This document shows positions 1 to 5,222 of a stretch of 5,697 nt of DNA, piece by piece. Each line of letters begins with the position of its first letter. Positions within the stretch are counted from its first letter, which is position 1. The stretch comes from Bacillota bacterium. GTDB lineage: Bacteria; Bacillota; Sulfobacillia; JAJZYS01; JAJYTV01. Under the pieces are notes generated by a model. It worked only from the letters and a program-made list of their open reading frames with translations. It had not been told where the DNA came from and searched no databases. The translations under genes were made by a program, and so were the position numbers. The DNA is taken from positions 1 through 5,697 of the forward strand of contig JAJYNV010000016.1 of the NCBI GenBank assembly GCA_021786135.1. Reading direction: 5' to 3'.

Positions 1-27
1 TGATCTCACCCCACACCCTCTAGACCA

Positions 28-651
28 TCAGACAGGCGGACTGGTTTCACGCGCTGCGCCTTCGGAAGGCGTGTCGCCGGCGGGAAGATCGAGATCCTGA
101 TCGACGCGGCGCGCAAAGATGATGTGGTCCTGCCATCGGCCGGCGATTTTGAGATAGCCGGGAGCGTAGCCCTCGCGGCGGAAGCCGTTCTTCTCGAGCA
201 CCCTCTGCGAGCCCCGGTTCCACGTCAGAGTCGCCGCTTGCAGCCTATGCAGCGCAAGGACGCGGAACCCGATCTCGCAGCCCAGTGCCACAGCCTCAGT
301 CATCAGGCCCTGCCCCTGCCGCTGCTCGTCCAGCGCGTAGCCGACATAGGCGTTCTGAAAGACCCCGCGCACAATGTTGTTGAGGTTGAACCGGCCGATC
401 AGCGTCCCACCGCGCTGGAGGAAGATGCCGAAGTGGTAGCTCTGGTCTCGCGACGCCCGCTCGAGGTAGCTGGCGATCAGGGCCTCCTGTTCCGTCGCGA
501 CCAGTTCGCGTTCGTCCTGGAGCGGCTCGAAGGGACGCAGGAACGCGAAGTTCGCCCGCCGATAACGCAAGAGTTCCAGCGTATGCTCGCGGCGCAGGAG
601 TTCGAGGTAGACGCGCGGACCGGTAAAGCGCCGGGACGGCTCGATCGGCAT
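28..651 (-). CDS. rimJ: RimJ-like GNAT family N-acetyltransferase
   Basis: Predicted cytoplasmic acetyl-CoA-dependent N-acetyltransferase of the GNAT fold, 207 aa. RimJ acetylates the N-terminus of ribosomal protein S5; the closely related RimL acts on L7/L12. Visible features: an N-terminal PSRRFTGPRVYL strand, the RimJ-style NIVRGVFQNAYVGYALDE block (about residues 92-109), the acetyl-CoA loop RQGQGL (111-116), the WNRGSQRVLEKNGF helix-turn (144-157) and the closing EGYAPGYLKIAGRWQDH block (160-176), which resembles the E. coli RimJ C-terminus. An upstream ATG at 729 would give 233 aa, but ATG 651 is preferred because GGGAGGG sits 7 bases before it and family homology begins there. The last 20 residues are a low-complexity tail. 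It is divergent from the MFS gene. The true substrate may be another protein N-terminus or a small molecule, so RimJ is a family-level name. Confidence 0.85.
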   Translation of the reverse strand: MPIEPSRRFTGPRVYLELLRREHTLELLRYRRANFAFLRPFEPLQDERELVATEQEALIASYLERASRDQSYHFGIFLQRGGTLIGRFNLNNIVRGVFQNAYVGYALDEQRQGQGLMTEAVALGCEIGFRVLALHRLQAATLTWNRGSQRVLEKNGFRREGYAPGYLKIAGRWQDHIIFARRVDQDLDLPAGDTPSEGAARETSPPV

Positions 652-777
652 CTCCATCCCTCCCTGCTGTGCGGCGAAAGTTTCAGCGATCCCGCCACGG
701 ATCCGGTTCGGCATTTCGCGAAGCCGCACATTGAACCCTGCGCTCCGGCGCGGCGCGGCTGCGCGAGCAGGTCACTT
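652..777. other. Divergent intergenic gap between acetyltransferase and MFS gene
   Basis: About 125 bases separate the two divergent starts if 651 and 778 are correct. Promoters for both genes would be expected here, but I see no convincing -35/-10 pair on either strand. The gap is as GC-rich as the genes around it. Confidence 0.4.
658..664 (-). promoter_or_regulatory. Ribosome binding site fixing the acetyltransferase start
   Basis: The minus strand reads GGGAGGG here. It abuts an ATG at 657, which is too close to use, and lies 7 bases from the ATG at 651 when counted from the GGAGG core. This spacing selects 651 as the start and leaves the ATG at 729 without support. Confidence 0.65.
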
Positions 778-2079
778 CTGAAGCGAGAGCGAAGCCCAAA
801 CGCTTCGTCAGCCTCCTCACCCCCGGAATCGAACCTTCTCCGAGAGCGAGACATCCGTTGGTTTCTCTCCGGTCGCACCATCGCGGAGATCGGATCCCGC
901 ATCAGTCGTGAGGGCCTGCCGATCACGGCGATTCTCACGCTCGGCACGGGTGCCTTCGGCGTCAGCATCATGGCCGCCGCGACGCAGCTGCCGGGGCTTC
1001 TGCTTTCGGCCCATGCGGGAGCCTTGACCGATCGCACGCGGCGCCGCCCACTCCTGATCGCGATGGATCTTGGCCGCTTTCTGCTGCTCCTCTGCGTGCC
1101 GGTTCTCAGTCTCCTCCACCGCCTGGCACTCTGGCAGCTTGTCTTGGTGTCGCTGCTGGTCGCAGGCATCGGCTTCGCCTACCAGATCACCGATCAGGCC
1201 TACCTTCCCGCGCTCGTCGGCCGGGACCGCCTGGAGCAGGGCAACCGTCTCGTCTATGCCGCCGGAGCCGTCGGAGAGACCGCCGGTCCGACCGTCATGG
1301 GCGCTCTGGTGCAGGCCGTGGGCGCGCCGTTTGCCATCTTGTTCGATGCTTTGACCAATCTCGTATCCGCGCTCACGATCGCCAGCATCCGGCGGCCCGA
1401 GCCTGCCCTTGCGACGCCTCCCGAGGGTGAGCAGCTGCCGCGGGCCGCACAAGGCCTCCGGGCCGTTCTCCGCCACCCCCTCCTGCGCCCGCTGGCCACC
1501 GTCATCGCCGTCTCAAACCTCTTTGGCGGTGCGTTCGCCGCCCTCTATGAGCTCTACGCCTTGCGCACCCTGCAACTCGGCCCCCTGGCGCTCGGCATCT
1601 TGGTGACCCTCGGGGGCGTCGGCGCGCTGATCTCCGCCGGCATCTCGCAGCCGGTGGTGCGGCGACTCGGCATCGGCAGGGCCCTGACCTTCAGCATGTT
1701 CGCAAGCGGCATCGTCGGGCTGCTCCTGCCGCTTGCGGGCGGCGGCTTCTGGCTGGCTTTCGGTGCGCTCGCCCTGGCGCAGCTCCTGGGCGACCTGTCC
1801 GGCACGATCTACGAGATCAACGAGACCGTACTGCGCCAGAGCGTGACGCCAGATCGTTGGCTCGGCCGGGTGAACGGTGGCATGCAGTTCTTCGGTGGCC
1901 TCTTCGGCCTGGTCGGTACGGTCGCGTTCGGGCTCGTGGCCATGGCCGCGGGAACGCGCCCCGCCCTCTGGATCGCCGCCGTGGGCAACCTTCTCCTCGC
2001 GCTTTGGTTCATGAGCACGCCGATCCACCAGGTGCAGCTGCCGCTCGCGATCGACGAAGAGTCCTTCAGGGCAGTTTGA
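778..2079 (+). CDS. MFS transporter, DHA3/MFS_3 (EntS-like) drug or siderophore exporter
   Basis: Predicted 12-helix inner-membrane proton-coupled exporter of the major facilitator superfamily, about 433 aa if CTG 778 is the start. The conserved part opens with LLRERDIRWFLSGRTIAEIG. The loop 2-3 motif A follows as GALTDRTRRRPLLI (about residues 81-94). A charged central loop (RRPEP...RHPLLRP) separates the two six-helix halves. The C-terminal half carries the MFS_3-type RQSVTPDRWLGRVNG signature before helix 11. This group includes EntS and macrolide-efflux-like permeases; the substrate cannot be read here. The frame is open far upstream, antisense to the acetyltransferase, but contains no ATG, GTG or TTG between the ATG at 583 and the ATG at 970, and starting at 970 would remove helix 1. 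CTG 778 has GCAGG 6 bases ahead of it. A rare start, or loss of the 5' end by mutation, are the two readings. The body of the gene is intact, so the identity is secure while the start is not. Confidence 0.8.
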   Translation: MKRERSPNASSASSPPESNLLRERDIRWFLSGRTIAEIGSRISREGLPITAILTLGTGAFGVSIMAAATQLPGLLLSAHAGALTDRTRRRPLLIAMDLGRFLLLLCVPVLSLLHRLALWQLVLVSLLVAGIGFAYQITDQAYLPALVGRDRLEQGNRLVYAAGAVGETAGPTVMGALVQAVGAPFAILFDALTNLVSALTIASIRRPEPALATPPEGEQLPRAAQGLRAVLRHPLLRPLATVIAVSNLFGGAFAALYELYALRTLQLGPLALGILVTLGGVGALISAGISQPVVRRLGIGRALTFSMFASGIVGLLLPLAGGGFWLAFGALALAQLLGDLSGTIYEINETVLRQSVTPDRWLGRVNGGMQFFGGLFGLVGTVAFGLVAMAAGTRPALWIAAVGNLLLALWFMSTPIHQVQLPLAIDEESFRAV

Positions 2080-2099
2080 GAGGCGAGAGCGGCGATGTC

Positions 2100-2122
2100 C
2101 ACCTTCCGTGGTGCCGAAGGTG
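2100..2122 (+). terminator. Terminator-like hairpin after the MFS gene
   Basis: CACCTTC (2100-2106) and GAAGGTG (2116-2122) form a perfect 7-bp stem around a 9-base loop, 20 bases after the MFS stop codon. No run of T follows, so this is at best a weak intrinsic terminator or a 3'-end-stabilising hairpin. Position is the main argument. Confidence 0.3.
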
Positions 2123-2334
2123 TCTCAACTATCGCGCTACAGGAGTCTTCAGGCGCTATAGCTCAGGCCTGCCCCGCCGAGTGCCAGGAGACGATTTCCA
2201 GGCAGCCCTATCCGGCGCCGCGTAGTCGGCAAGGACTCGACCCACGCCATCCGCCGCGCGTTGTCGGAGGAGATCGGCCTGCGCCGAAATGGCGAGGCTG
2301 CTTTTGGTGGTCGAGAACTTCTGGTCTCCCGTTG
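2123..2334. other. Intergenic stretch without a recognised gene
   Basis: Several short open frames cross this stretch on both strands, but none has a recognisable domain and a credible start. One plus-strand frame (about 2219-2281) has almost uniformly G/C third positions and reads GKDSTHAIRRALSEEIGL. It has no ATG, and third-position bias collapses right after it. It may be a decayed gene fragment or chance. Confidence 0.4.
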
Positions 2335-2461
2335 TTATGACACGTCGGAATTGAGCGCCATGATCCAGATCGAGAAGATCACGCTGCCGGGCGCGACTAT
2401 CCCGGCCAACACGAGTGCGACGATGTGCCATGAAAGTCCACGGCTCTCGCCGCCGGCGCAT
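2335..2461 (-). pseudogene. Small one-helix membrane protein frame, possibly broken by a 1-base shift
   Basis: After the stop of the 42-aa ORF upstream, the minus strand contains WHIVALVLAGIVAPG followed by a second hydrophobic run ending IWIMALNSDVS and a TAA stop. Of the 29 codons from ATC after Trp-His to the stop, 25 end in G or C, as expected for genuine genes in this genome. The matching ATG is at 2461, overlapping the previous stop as TAATG, but it is in another frame (MRRRREPWTF...). Skipping one base, for instance in the TTT run at 2433-2435, joins both parts into a 41-aa protein: a short basic, Trp-containing N-terminus followed by a membrane hairpin or one long helix. This could be a recent pseudogene, a sequence error, programmed frameshifting, or chance. 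I do not recognise a named family. Confidence 0.35.
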
Positions 2462-2589
2462 TAATAGAGCCATCTCGATGCTGCCTGGAACGTCACCAGG
2501 GCGAGGGCCACGCAGACGACGGTGAAGATGAATACCCACGAAGTGCCAAGAATTATGCCATGGCAGTCCACGTTACAAACCGCCAACAT
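2461..2589 (-). CDS. Hypothetical small single-span membrane protein (42 aa)
   Basis: A 42-aa minus-strand frame starting at ATG 2589 and ending in TAA. It contains one hydrophobic segment, SWVFIFTVVCVALALVTF (about residues 17-34), closed by a short polar-aromatic tail, QAASRWLY. From the Ser-Trp onward 21 of 26 codons end in G or C, consistent with real coding. The first ten residues (MLAVCNVDCH) look less like coding sequence, so the true start may lie further in. No good ribosome binding site precedes ATG 2589, which sits inside an inverted repeat. The stop overlaps an ATG of the next small frame (TAATG), a typical sign of translational coupling. There is no family match I can name. It resembles small respiratory-complex accessory peptides only in size and topology, which is not evidence of function. 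Confidence 0.4.
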   Translation of the reverse strand: MLAVCNVDCHGIILGTSWVFIFTVVCVALALVTFQAASRWLY

Positions 2590-2614
2590 GTGCAGCGACA
2601 GTCGTTGCACATGT
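2586..2614. repeat. 29-base near-perfect inverted repeat (operator or RNA hairpin)
   Basis: The arms ACATGTGCA (2586-2594) and TGCACATGT (2606-2614) are perfect complements. Inside them a G/T position and then CGA/TCG continue the stem to a 3-base CAG loop. This gives a 13-pair structure with a single G-T wobble. There is no T-run on either side, so a standard terminator is unlikely. It overlaps the ATG of the 42-aa minus-strand ORF and lies about 260 bases upstream of the channel gene. It could be a binding site for a dimeric regulator or a hairpin controlling the small ORF. Confidence 0.6.
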
Positions 2615-2780
2615 CCGTCTCTCTCAGGTCCATTCCTACGTCTTCCTGATTGCGCAATTCCAATCCCTGTTCAAACACATTTAGACACAATGACATGCGG
2701 TCCCGTCGCCAGCATGTTCTTCCGACAGTGGTATAGTGGGAAGCAATAAAATCCCGCGTCGCCGCCTCCGAGCATGCCGT
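2615..2780. other. Non-coding stretch, lower GC than neighbours
   Basis: No open frame here has codon bias or a recognisable motif. The base composition is visibly more AT-rich than the flanking genes and merges into the AT-rich leader of the channel gene. I see no transposon ends, tRNA or direct target repeats. Confidence 0.4.
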
Positions 2781-2796
2781 AGTTATTTATGCTGAT

Positions 2797-2808
2797 GATA
2801 TGCATATC
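2797..2808. promoter_or_regulatory. 12-bp perfect palindrome upstream of the channel gene
   Basis: GATATGCATATC is its own reverse complement and lies about 70 bases before the channel start, directly beside the AT-rich TATATA at 2810-2815 that could act as a -10 element. No good -35 box is present at the right spacing, which is compatible with a regulated promoter. Its role as an operator is inferred from symmetry and position only. Confidence 0.35.
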
Positions 2809-2826
2809 TTATATAGCACGTTGATG

Positions 2827-2858
2827 TTACCTTCCCTTGAACGCAGGTAAATTCCCTT
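2827..2858 (+). promoter_or_regulatory. Tandem TTCCCTT repeats overlapping a TTACCT/AGGTAA inverted repeat
   Basis: TTCCCTT occurs at 2832-2838 and again at 2852-2858, exactly 20 bases apart, close to two helical turns. TTACCT (2827-2832) and AGGTAA (2845-2850) form an inverted repeat with a 12-base gap over the first copy. The cluster lies 18-50 bases before the channel start codon, where a regulator site or 5'-UTR structure would act. Confidence 0.3.
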
Positions 2859-2876
2859 ACTGAATCGTCAGCTACC

Positions 2877-3734
2877 ATGCAAGTCATCCCATCGGAGGTG
2901 AGTGTCTCGCGTCCTTCCAATCTGCATTGGGCGGCCTACGCGGTCGAGTTCCTCGGCACGTTCCTGCTCGTCTTTTTCGGCCTTGCGGTGGTCATCTTCG
3001 ACTTCGGCCGCGGCTCACCAGCGGCCACGTGGCTTCCCGATCCGTTCGTGCGCCGCCTGGCGACCGGCTTCCTGTTCGGCAGTGTCGGCGCCCTGCTCGC
3101 CCTCAGCCCCATAGGACGGATCTCGGGCGCACACCTCGACCCGGTCCTATCCTGGGCCTTTTGGGGCGCAGGCAGTCTGTCGCCGCTAGACGCCGCCTGT
3201 TACACCGTCGCGCAGTTTGTCGGCGGTGGGCTGGCCGGCCTCCTGCTGAAGCCGGTCTGGGGACCCTTCGGCCGCACGGCGCTCTACGGAGCCACCGTTC
3301 CCTCCCCCGCGGGCGCCTGGCCAGCGGTTTTTGGCGAGGTGCTCGCCACCTTCGCCTTGGTCGGCGGCATCCTCTGGTTCGTCGGCCATGAACGCCTGCG
3401 CGTCTTCACACCGGCTCTCATACCGCCGCTCGTCGCGTGCCTGGTTGCCTTCGAGGCTCCCTGGAGCGGCACCTCCATGAACCCCGCCCGCTCTTTCGGC
3501 CCTGCTCTGGCCGCGCACACCGTGGGCTCGCTCTGGATCTATGTTGTCGGCCCGGCGATCGGCGCTGGCCTGGCCGCCGTGGCCGTCGCGCGCTCGGATC
3601 GCATCCATGTCGCCAAGCTGGCGCATCACGCGCACGACCCCCTCGGCCGCTTCCACGGCGCTGCAACCGGAAGTCCCGCGACGCGCCTGCGGCGAGGAGT
3701 GCTCGCTCTGCGGCGCACCGGCGACCGCCGCTAG
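2877..3734 (+). CDS. MIP family aquaporin-like channel with an altered first NPA box
   Basis: Predicted six-helix inner-membrane channel of the major intrinsic protein family, 285 aa, for passive passage of water or small neutral solutes. Helix 1 begins at AAYAVEFLGTFLLVFFG (about residues 19-35). The first pore half-helix carries ISGAHLDPV (82-90), so the usual Asn-Pro-Ala reads Asp88-Pro89-Val90. The second, GTSMNPARSFGPAL (198-211), is canonical and keeps the filter Arg205. NPARSFGP fits aquaporins rather than glycerol facilitators, which have NPARD. Counting 12 residues back from Asn202, the position of AqpZ His174 is Val190, so the aromatic/arginine filter is also not AqpZ-like. The last 45 residues form a basic, His-rich cytoplasmic tail longer than in AqpZ (231 aa). 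The start is ATG 2877, with no strong ribosome binding site. The epimerase gene follows 30 bases later. Confidence 0.88.
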   Translation: MQVIPSEVSVSRPSNLHWAAYAVEFLGTFLLVFFGLAVVIFDFGRGSPAATWLPDPFVRRLATGFLFGSVGALLALSPIGRISGAHLDPVLSWAFWGAGSLSPLDAACYTVAQFVGGGLAGLLLKPVWGPFGRTALYGATVPSPAGAWPAVFGEVLATFALVGGILWFVGHERLRVFTPALIPPLVACLVAFEAPWSGTSMNPARSFGPALAAHTVGSLWIYVVGPAIGAGLAAVAVARSDRIHVAKLAHHAHDPLGRFHGAATGSPATRLRRGVLALRRTGDRR

Positions 3735-3748
3735 TCCTCTGAGCTCCG

Positions 3749-3757
3749 AAGGAGGAG
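3749..3757 (+). promoter_or_regulatory. Strong ribosome binding site of the epimerase gene
   Basis: AAGGAGGAG lies 7-15 bases before ATG 3765, the best Shine-Dalgarno match in the window. It sits in the 30-base gap after the channel stop codon, supports the chosen start, and implies efficient translation from a shared transcript. Confidence 0.75.
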
Positions 3758-3764
3758 TCCGCAC

Positions 3765-4784
3765 ATGGGAGTCCCTTCTGTCACGAGCGCCCTTTACGGC
3801 GACGAGCCCGCACTCGTCATGCGGGCATCCTCCTACGAGGCCTGGGTGCTGCCTGGCATCGGCGGCCACATGGTTGCGCTGCGCGACAAGGCGCACGGGC
3901 TGAACGTTCTTCGTGAACCTCTCGCCGGATTGCACGGGGATCTCACGGCCTATCGGCGCGATCCGATTCCGTACGGCATTCCGCTGCTCTTTCCGCCCAA
4001 CCGCATCGAGGATGGAACCTTCACCGCCGCCGGCGTGACCTACCGCTTCCCGATCAACGAACCGCAGTTGCACAACCGTCTGCATGGGTTCTTCGCCCGC
4101 TCGCCATGGCAGGTGGTGGAACAAGGGGCGGACGGGCCTCAAGCCGTCCTTTGCCTGCGCCGCTGCCTGAGGGAAGAGGACGAGGAATTCCGTTGGTTTC
4201 CACACCGGCTCACGCTCCAGCTCCGCTACCGCCTGTCCGACCAGGGCCTCGCGTGGACCGTCCAGGCAACGAACGACGGACAGCGGCCGATGCCCCTCAT
4301 GCTCGGCTTCCACACCGCCCTGCAGGTGCCGCCGTCGGCAGACGCCGATGCTTTGCCGTGCGATCTCTACATGAACATCGGCGAGCAGTGGGAACTGAAC
4401 GACCGAAAGCTGCCCAGCGGGCGGACGGTGCCCCCGGACGCCATGGCAGCCGCCATCGCGTCCGGGAGCGGCGACCCCTTCGCCCATCCGATCGACGCGC
4501 TCTACAGCAGTACCCCATTGGGCGGGCCGAACGTCTGCCGCCTTCGCTTCCCCGGGCTCGGCGTGTCCGTCCTCTACGAGACGGATCCGAAGTTCCGCGC
4601 TTGGATGCTCTGGAACGGCGATGCGAAGAGCGGCTTTTTTTGCCCGGAGCCGATGACATGCCTCGTGAACGCGCCGAATCTCGACCTGCCCTGGGAGCTC
4701 AGCGGCATGCAGCTGCTGCCCGGCGGCGCCACCTGGTCGGCTAAGAGCCGCCTCTTCGTCGCGACCTGTCCGGGCCCAAGATGA
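3765..4784 (+). CDS. Aldose 1-epimerase (mutarotase) family protein
   Basis: Cytoplasmic GalM-type beta-sandwich enzyme, 339 aa, the normal family length. Family members interconvert the alpha and beta anomers of aldoses. Recognised blocks: YGIPLLFPPNRIEDGTF (residues 70-86), LHNRLHGFF (102-110) with the first catalytic His107, the LGFHTAL strand (180-186) with the second His183, a DALYSS segment (244-249), and CPEPMTCLVNAPN (293-305), where Glu295 is the expected catalytic base. All three catalytic positions are present, so the enzyme should be active. The sugar is not readable; the group also includes glucose-6-phosphate 1-epimerase (YeaD) relatives. A strong ribosome binding site fixes the start. 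It probably shares a transcript with the MIP channel. A 7-T run at 4635-4641 lies just before the Glu295 codon without breaking the frame. Confidence 0.88.
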   Translation: MGVPSVTSALYGDEPALVMRASSYEAWVLPGIGGHMVALRDKAHGLNVLREPLAGLHGDLTAYRRDPIPYGIPLLFPPNRIEDGTFTAAGVTYRFPINEPQLHNRLHGFFARSPWQVVEQGADGPQAVLCLRRCLREEDEEFRWFPHRLTLQLRYRLSDQGLAWTVQATNDGQRPMPLMLGFHTALQVPPSADADALPCDLYMNIGEQWELNDRKLPSGRTVPPDAMAAAIASGSGDPFAHPIDALYSSTPLGGPNVCRLRFPGLGVSVLYETDPKFRAWMLWNGDAKSGFFCPEPMTCLVNAPNLDLPWELSGMQLLPGGATWSAKSRLFVATCPGPR

Positions 4785-4787
4785 GAA

Positions 4788-4800
4788 CAGTCTTGGACTG
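4788..4800 (+). terminator. Small hairpin directly after the epimerase stop
   Basis: CAGTC (4788-4792) and GACTG (4796-4800) form a 5-bp stem with a TTG loop, starting 4 bases after the stop codon. It is short and lacks a T-run, so it is only a weak candidate for a 3'-end structure. Confidence 0.2.
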
Positions 4801-5222
4801 AAGGCAGCATGTGCCCGCAAAAGAGGGACTGTCCACGCGTCGCCGAATGTGAGGACGACCGGGGCGGCGGGCCCGACGTGAGGACTTCTTCACCCGGCCC
4901 GGGATGTGCCAAGGTTTCCTCGACATAAGTTGTAGTCCGTCGTCACAATCCGGCAGGATCCGCGCCTCCCACAGCGAACATTCGAGCCTAGGCCGCCGCG
5001 TTGTATTGACAACCCCATTTAGCTATGGTGTATTTAATACTTTGTGCGGTATCATGGAATGCTTGTATCAGCGCTCCGGTGACCGTTCGCCCTTCACCAC
5101 GCCGCTAGAGGCACCGCGGCAGGCACGAAAGCCTCCCGGCTGCGAGCGCGCGTGTCTTGTGGGTGTCTCCACGCCACGACGTGTCCCCTTGGCTCCAATG
5201 GCATGAAGGCAGTGATGCAACC
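4801..5222. other. Non-coding leader region before the sigma factor gene
   Basis: No convincing gene is present on either strand. GC-rich sequence up to about 5000 contains GTGAGGAC twice (4849-4856 and 4878-4885) and several short GC palindromes. At 5001-5070 it turns AT-rich and holds a promoter candidate, then GTATCA twice (5049-5054 and 5065-5070). The last 150 bases are GC-rich and would form a long 5' UTR of the sigma gene. Confidence 0.5.
5006..5034 (+). promoter_or_regulatory. Sigma-70-like promoter for the sigma factor gene
   Basis: A perfect TTGACA (5006-5011) is followed after 17 bases by TGTATT (5029-5034), 4 of 6 matches to the -10 consensus, inside an AT-rich patch in otherwise GC-rich sequence. 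Transcription would begin about 180 bases before ATG 5223, leaving a long untranslated leader. Confidence 0.45.

Noticed and set aside
652..729. Longer acetyltransferase starting at ATG 729
   Set aside because: It has no ribosome binding site and no homology in the extra 26 residues, while ATG 651 has GGGAGGG at proper spacing.
124..777. Long upstream extension of the MFS frame, open from ATG 124
   Set aside because: It runs antisense through the RimJ-like gene and encodes nothing resembling an MFS N-terminus; open antisense frames are common in GC-rich DNA.
825..835. Minus-strand GGTTCGATTCC resembling a tRNA T-loop
   Set aside because: Only two of five T-stem pairs form, and no other tRNA arms are present; the site lies at the start of the MFS coding region.
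2152..2180. GCTATAGCTCAGG resembling the D-arm start of a tRNA
   Set aside because: The following bases do not give a D-loop, anticodon arm or T-arm, and no acceptor stem pairs.
2522..2749. 75-aa plus-strand frame in the gap before the channel
   Set aside because: Cys/Met/Pro-scattered composition with no codon bias or motif; the opposite strand gives a far more protein-like frame over its first part.
3655..3764. Cys-rich tail (ACGEECSLCGAP) in the +1 frame at the end of the channel gene, suggesting a frameshift
   Set aside because: That frame has no stop near the gene end and continues into the epimerase until about 3903, whereas the main frame stops neatly before a strong ribosome binding site.
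3186..4820. 544-aa minus-strand open frame
   Set aside because: It is a shadow of the channel and epimerase genes; composition is Arg/Ala/Gly-rich with no domain, and both plus-strand genes carry clear family motifs.
5013..5020. CCCCATTT matching the -10 box of heat-shock (sigma-32) promoters
   Set aside because: No CTTG-type -35 box lies 13-15 bases upstream, while a TTGACA-based sigma-70 promoter overlaps the same place.
4904..5206. 100-aa plus-strand frame before the sigma factor
   Set aside because: No motif, poor third-position bias, and it crosses the AT-rich promoter patch.
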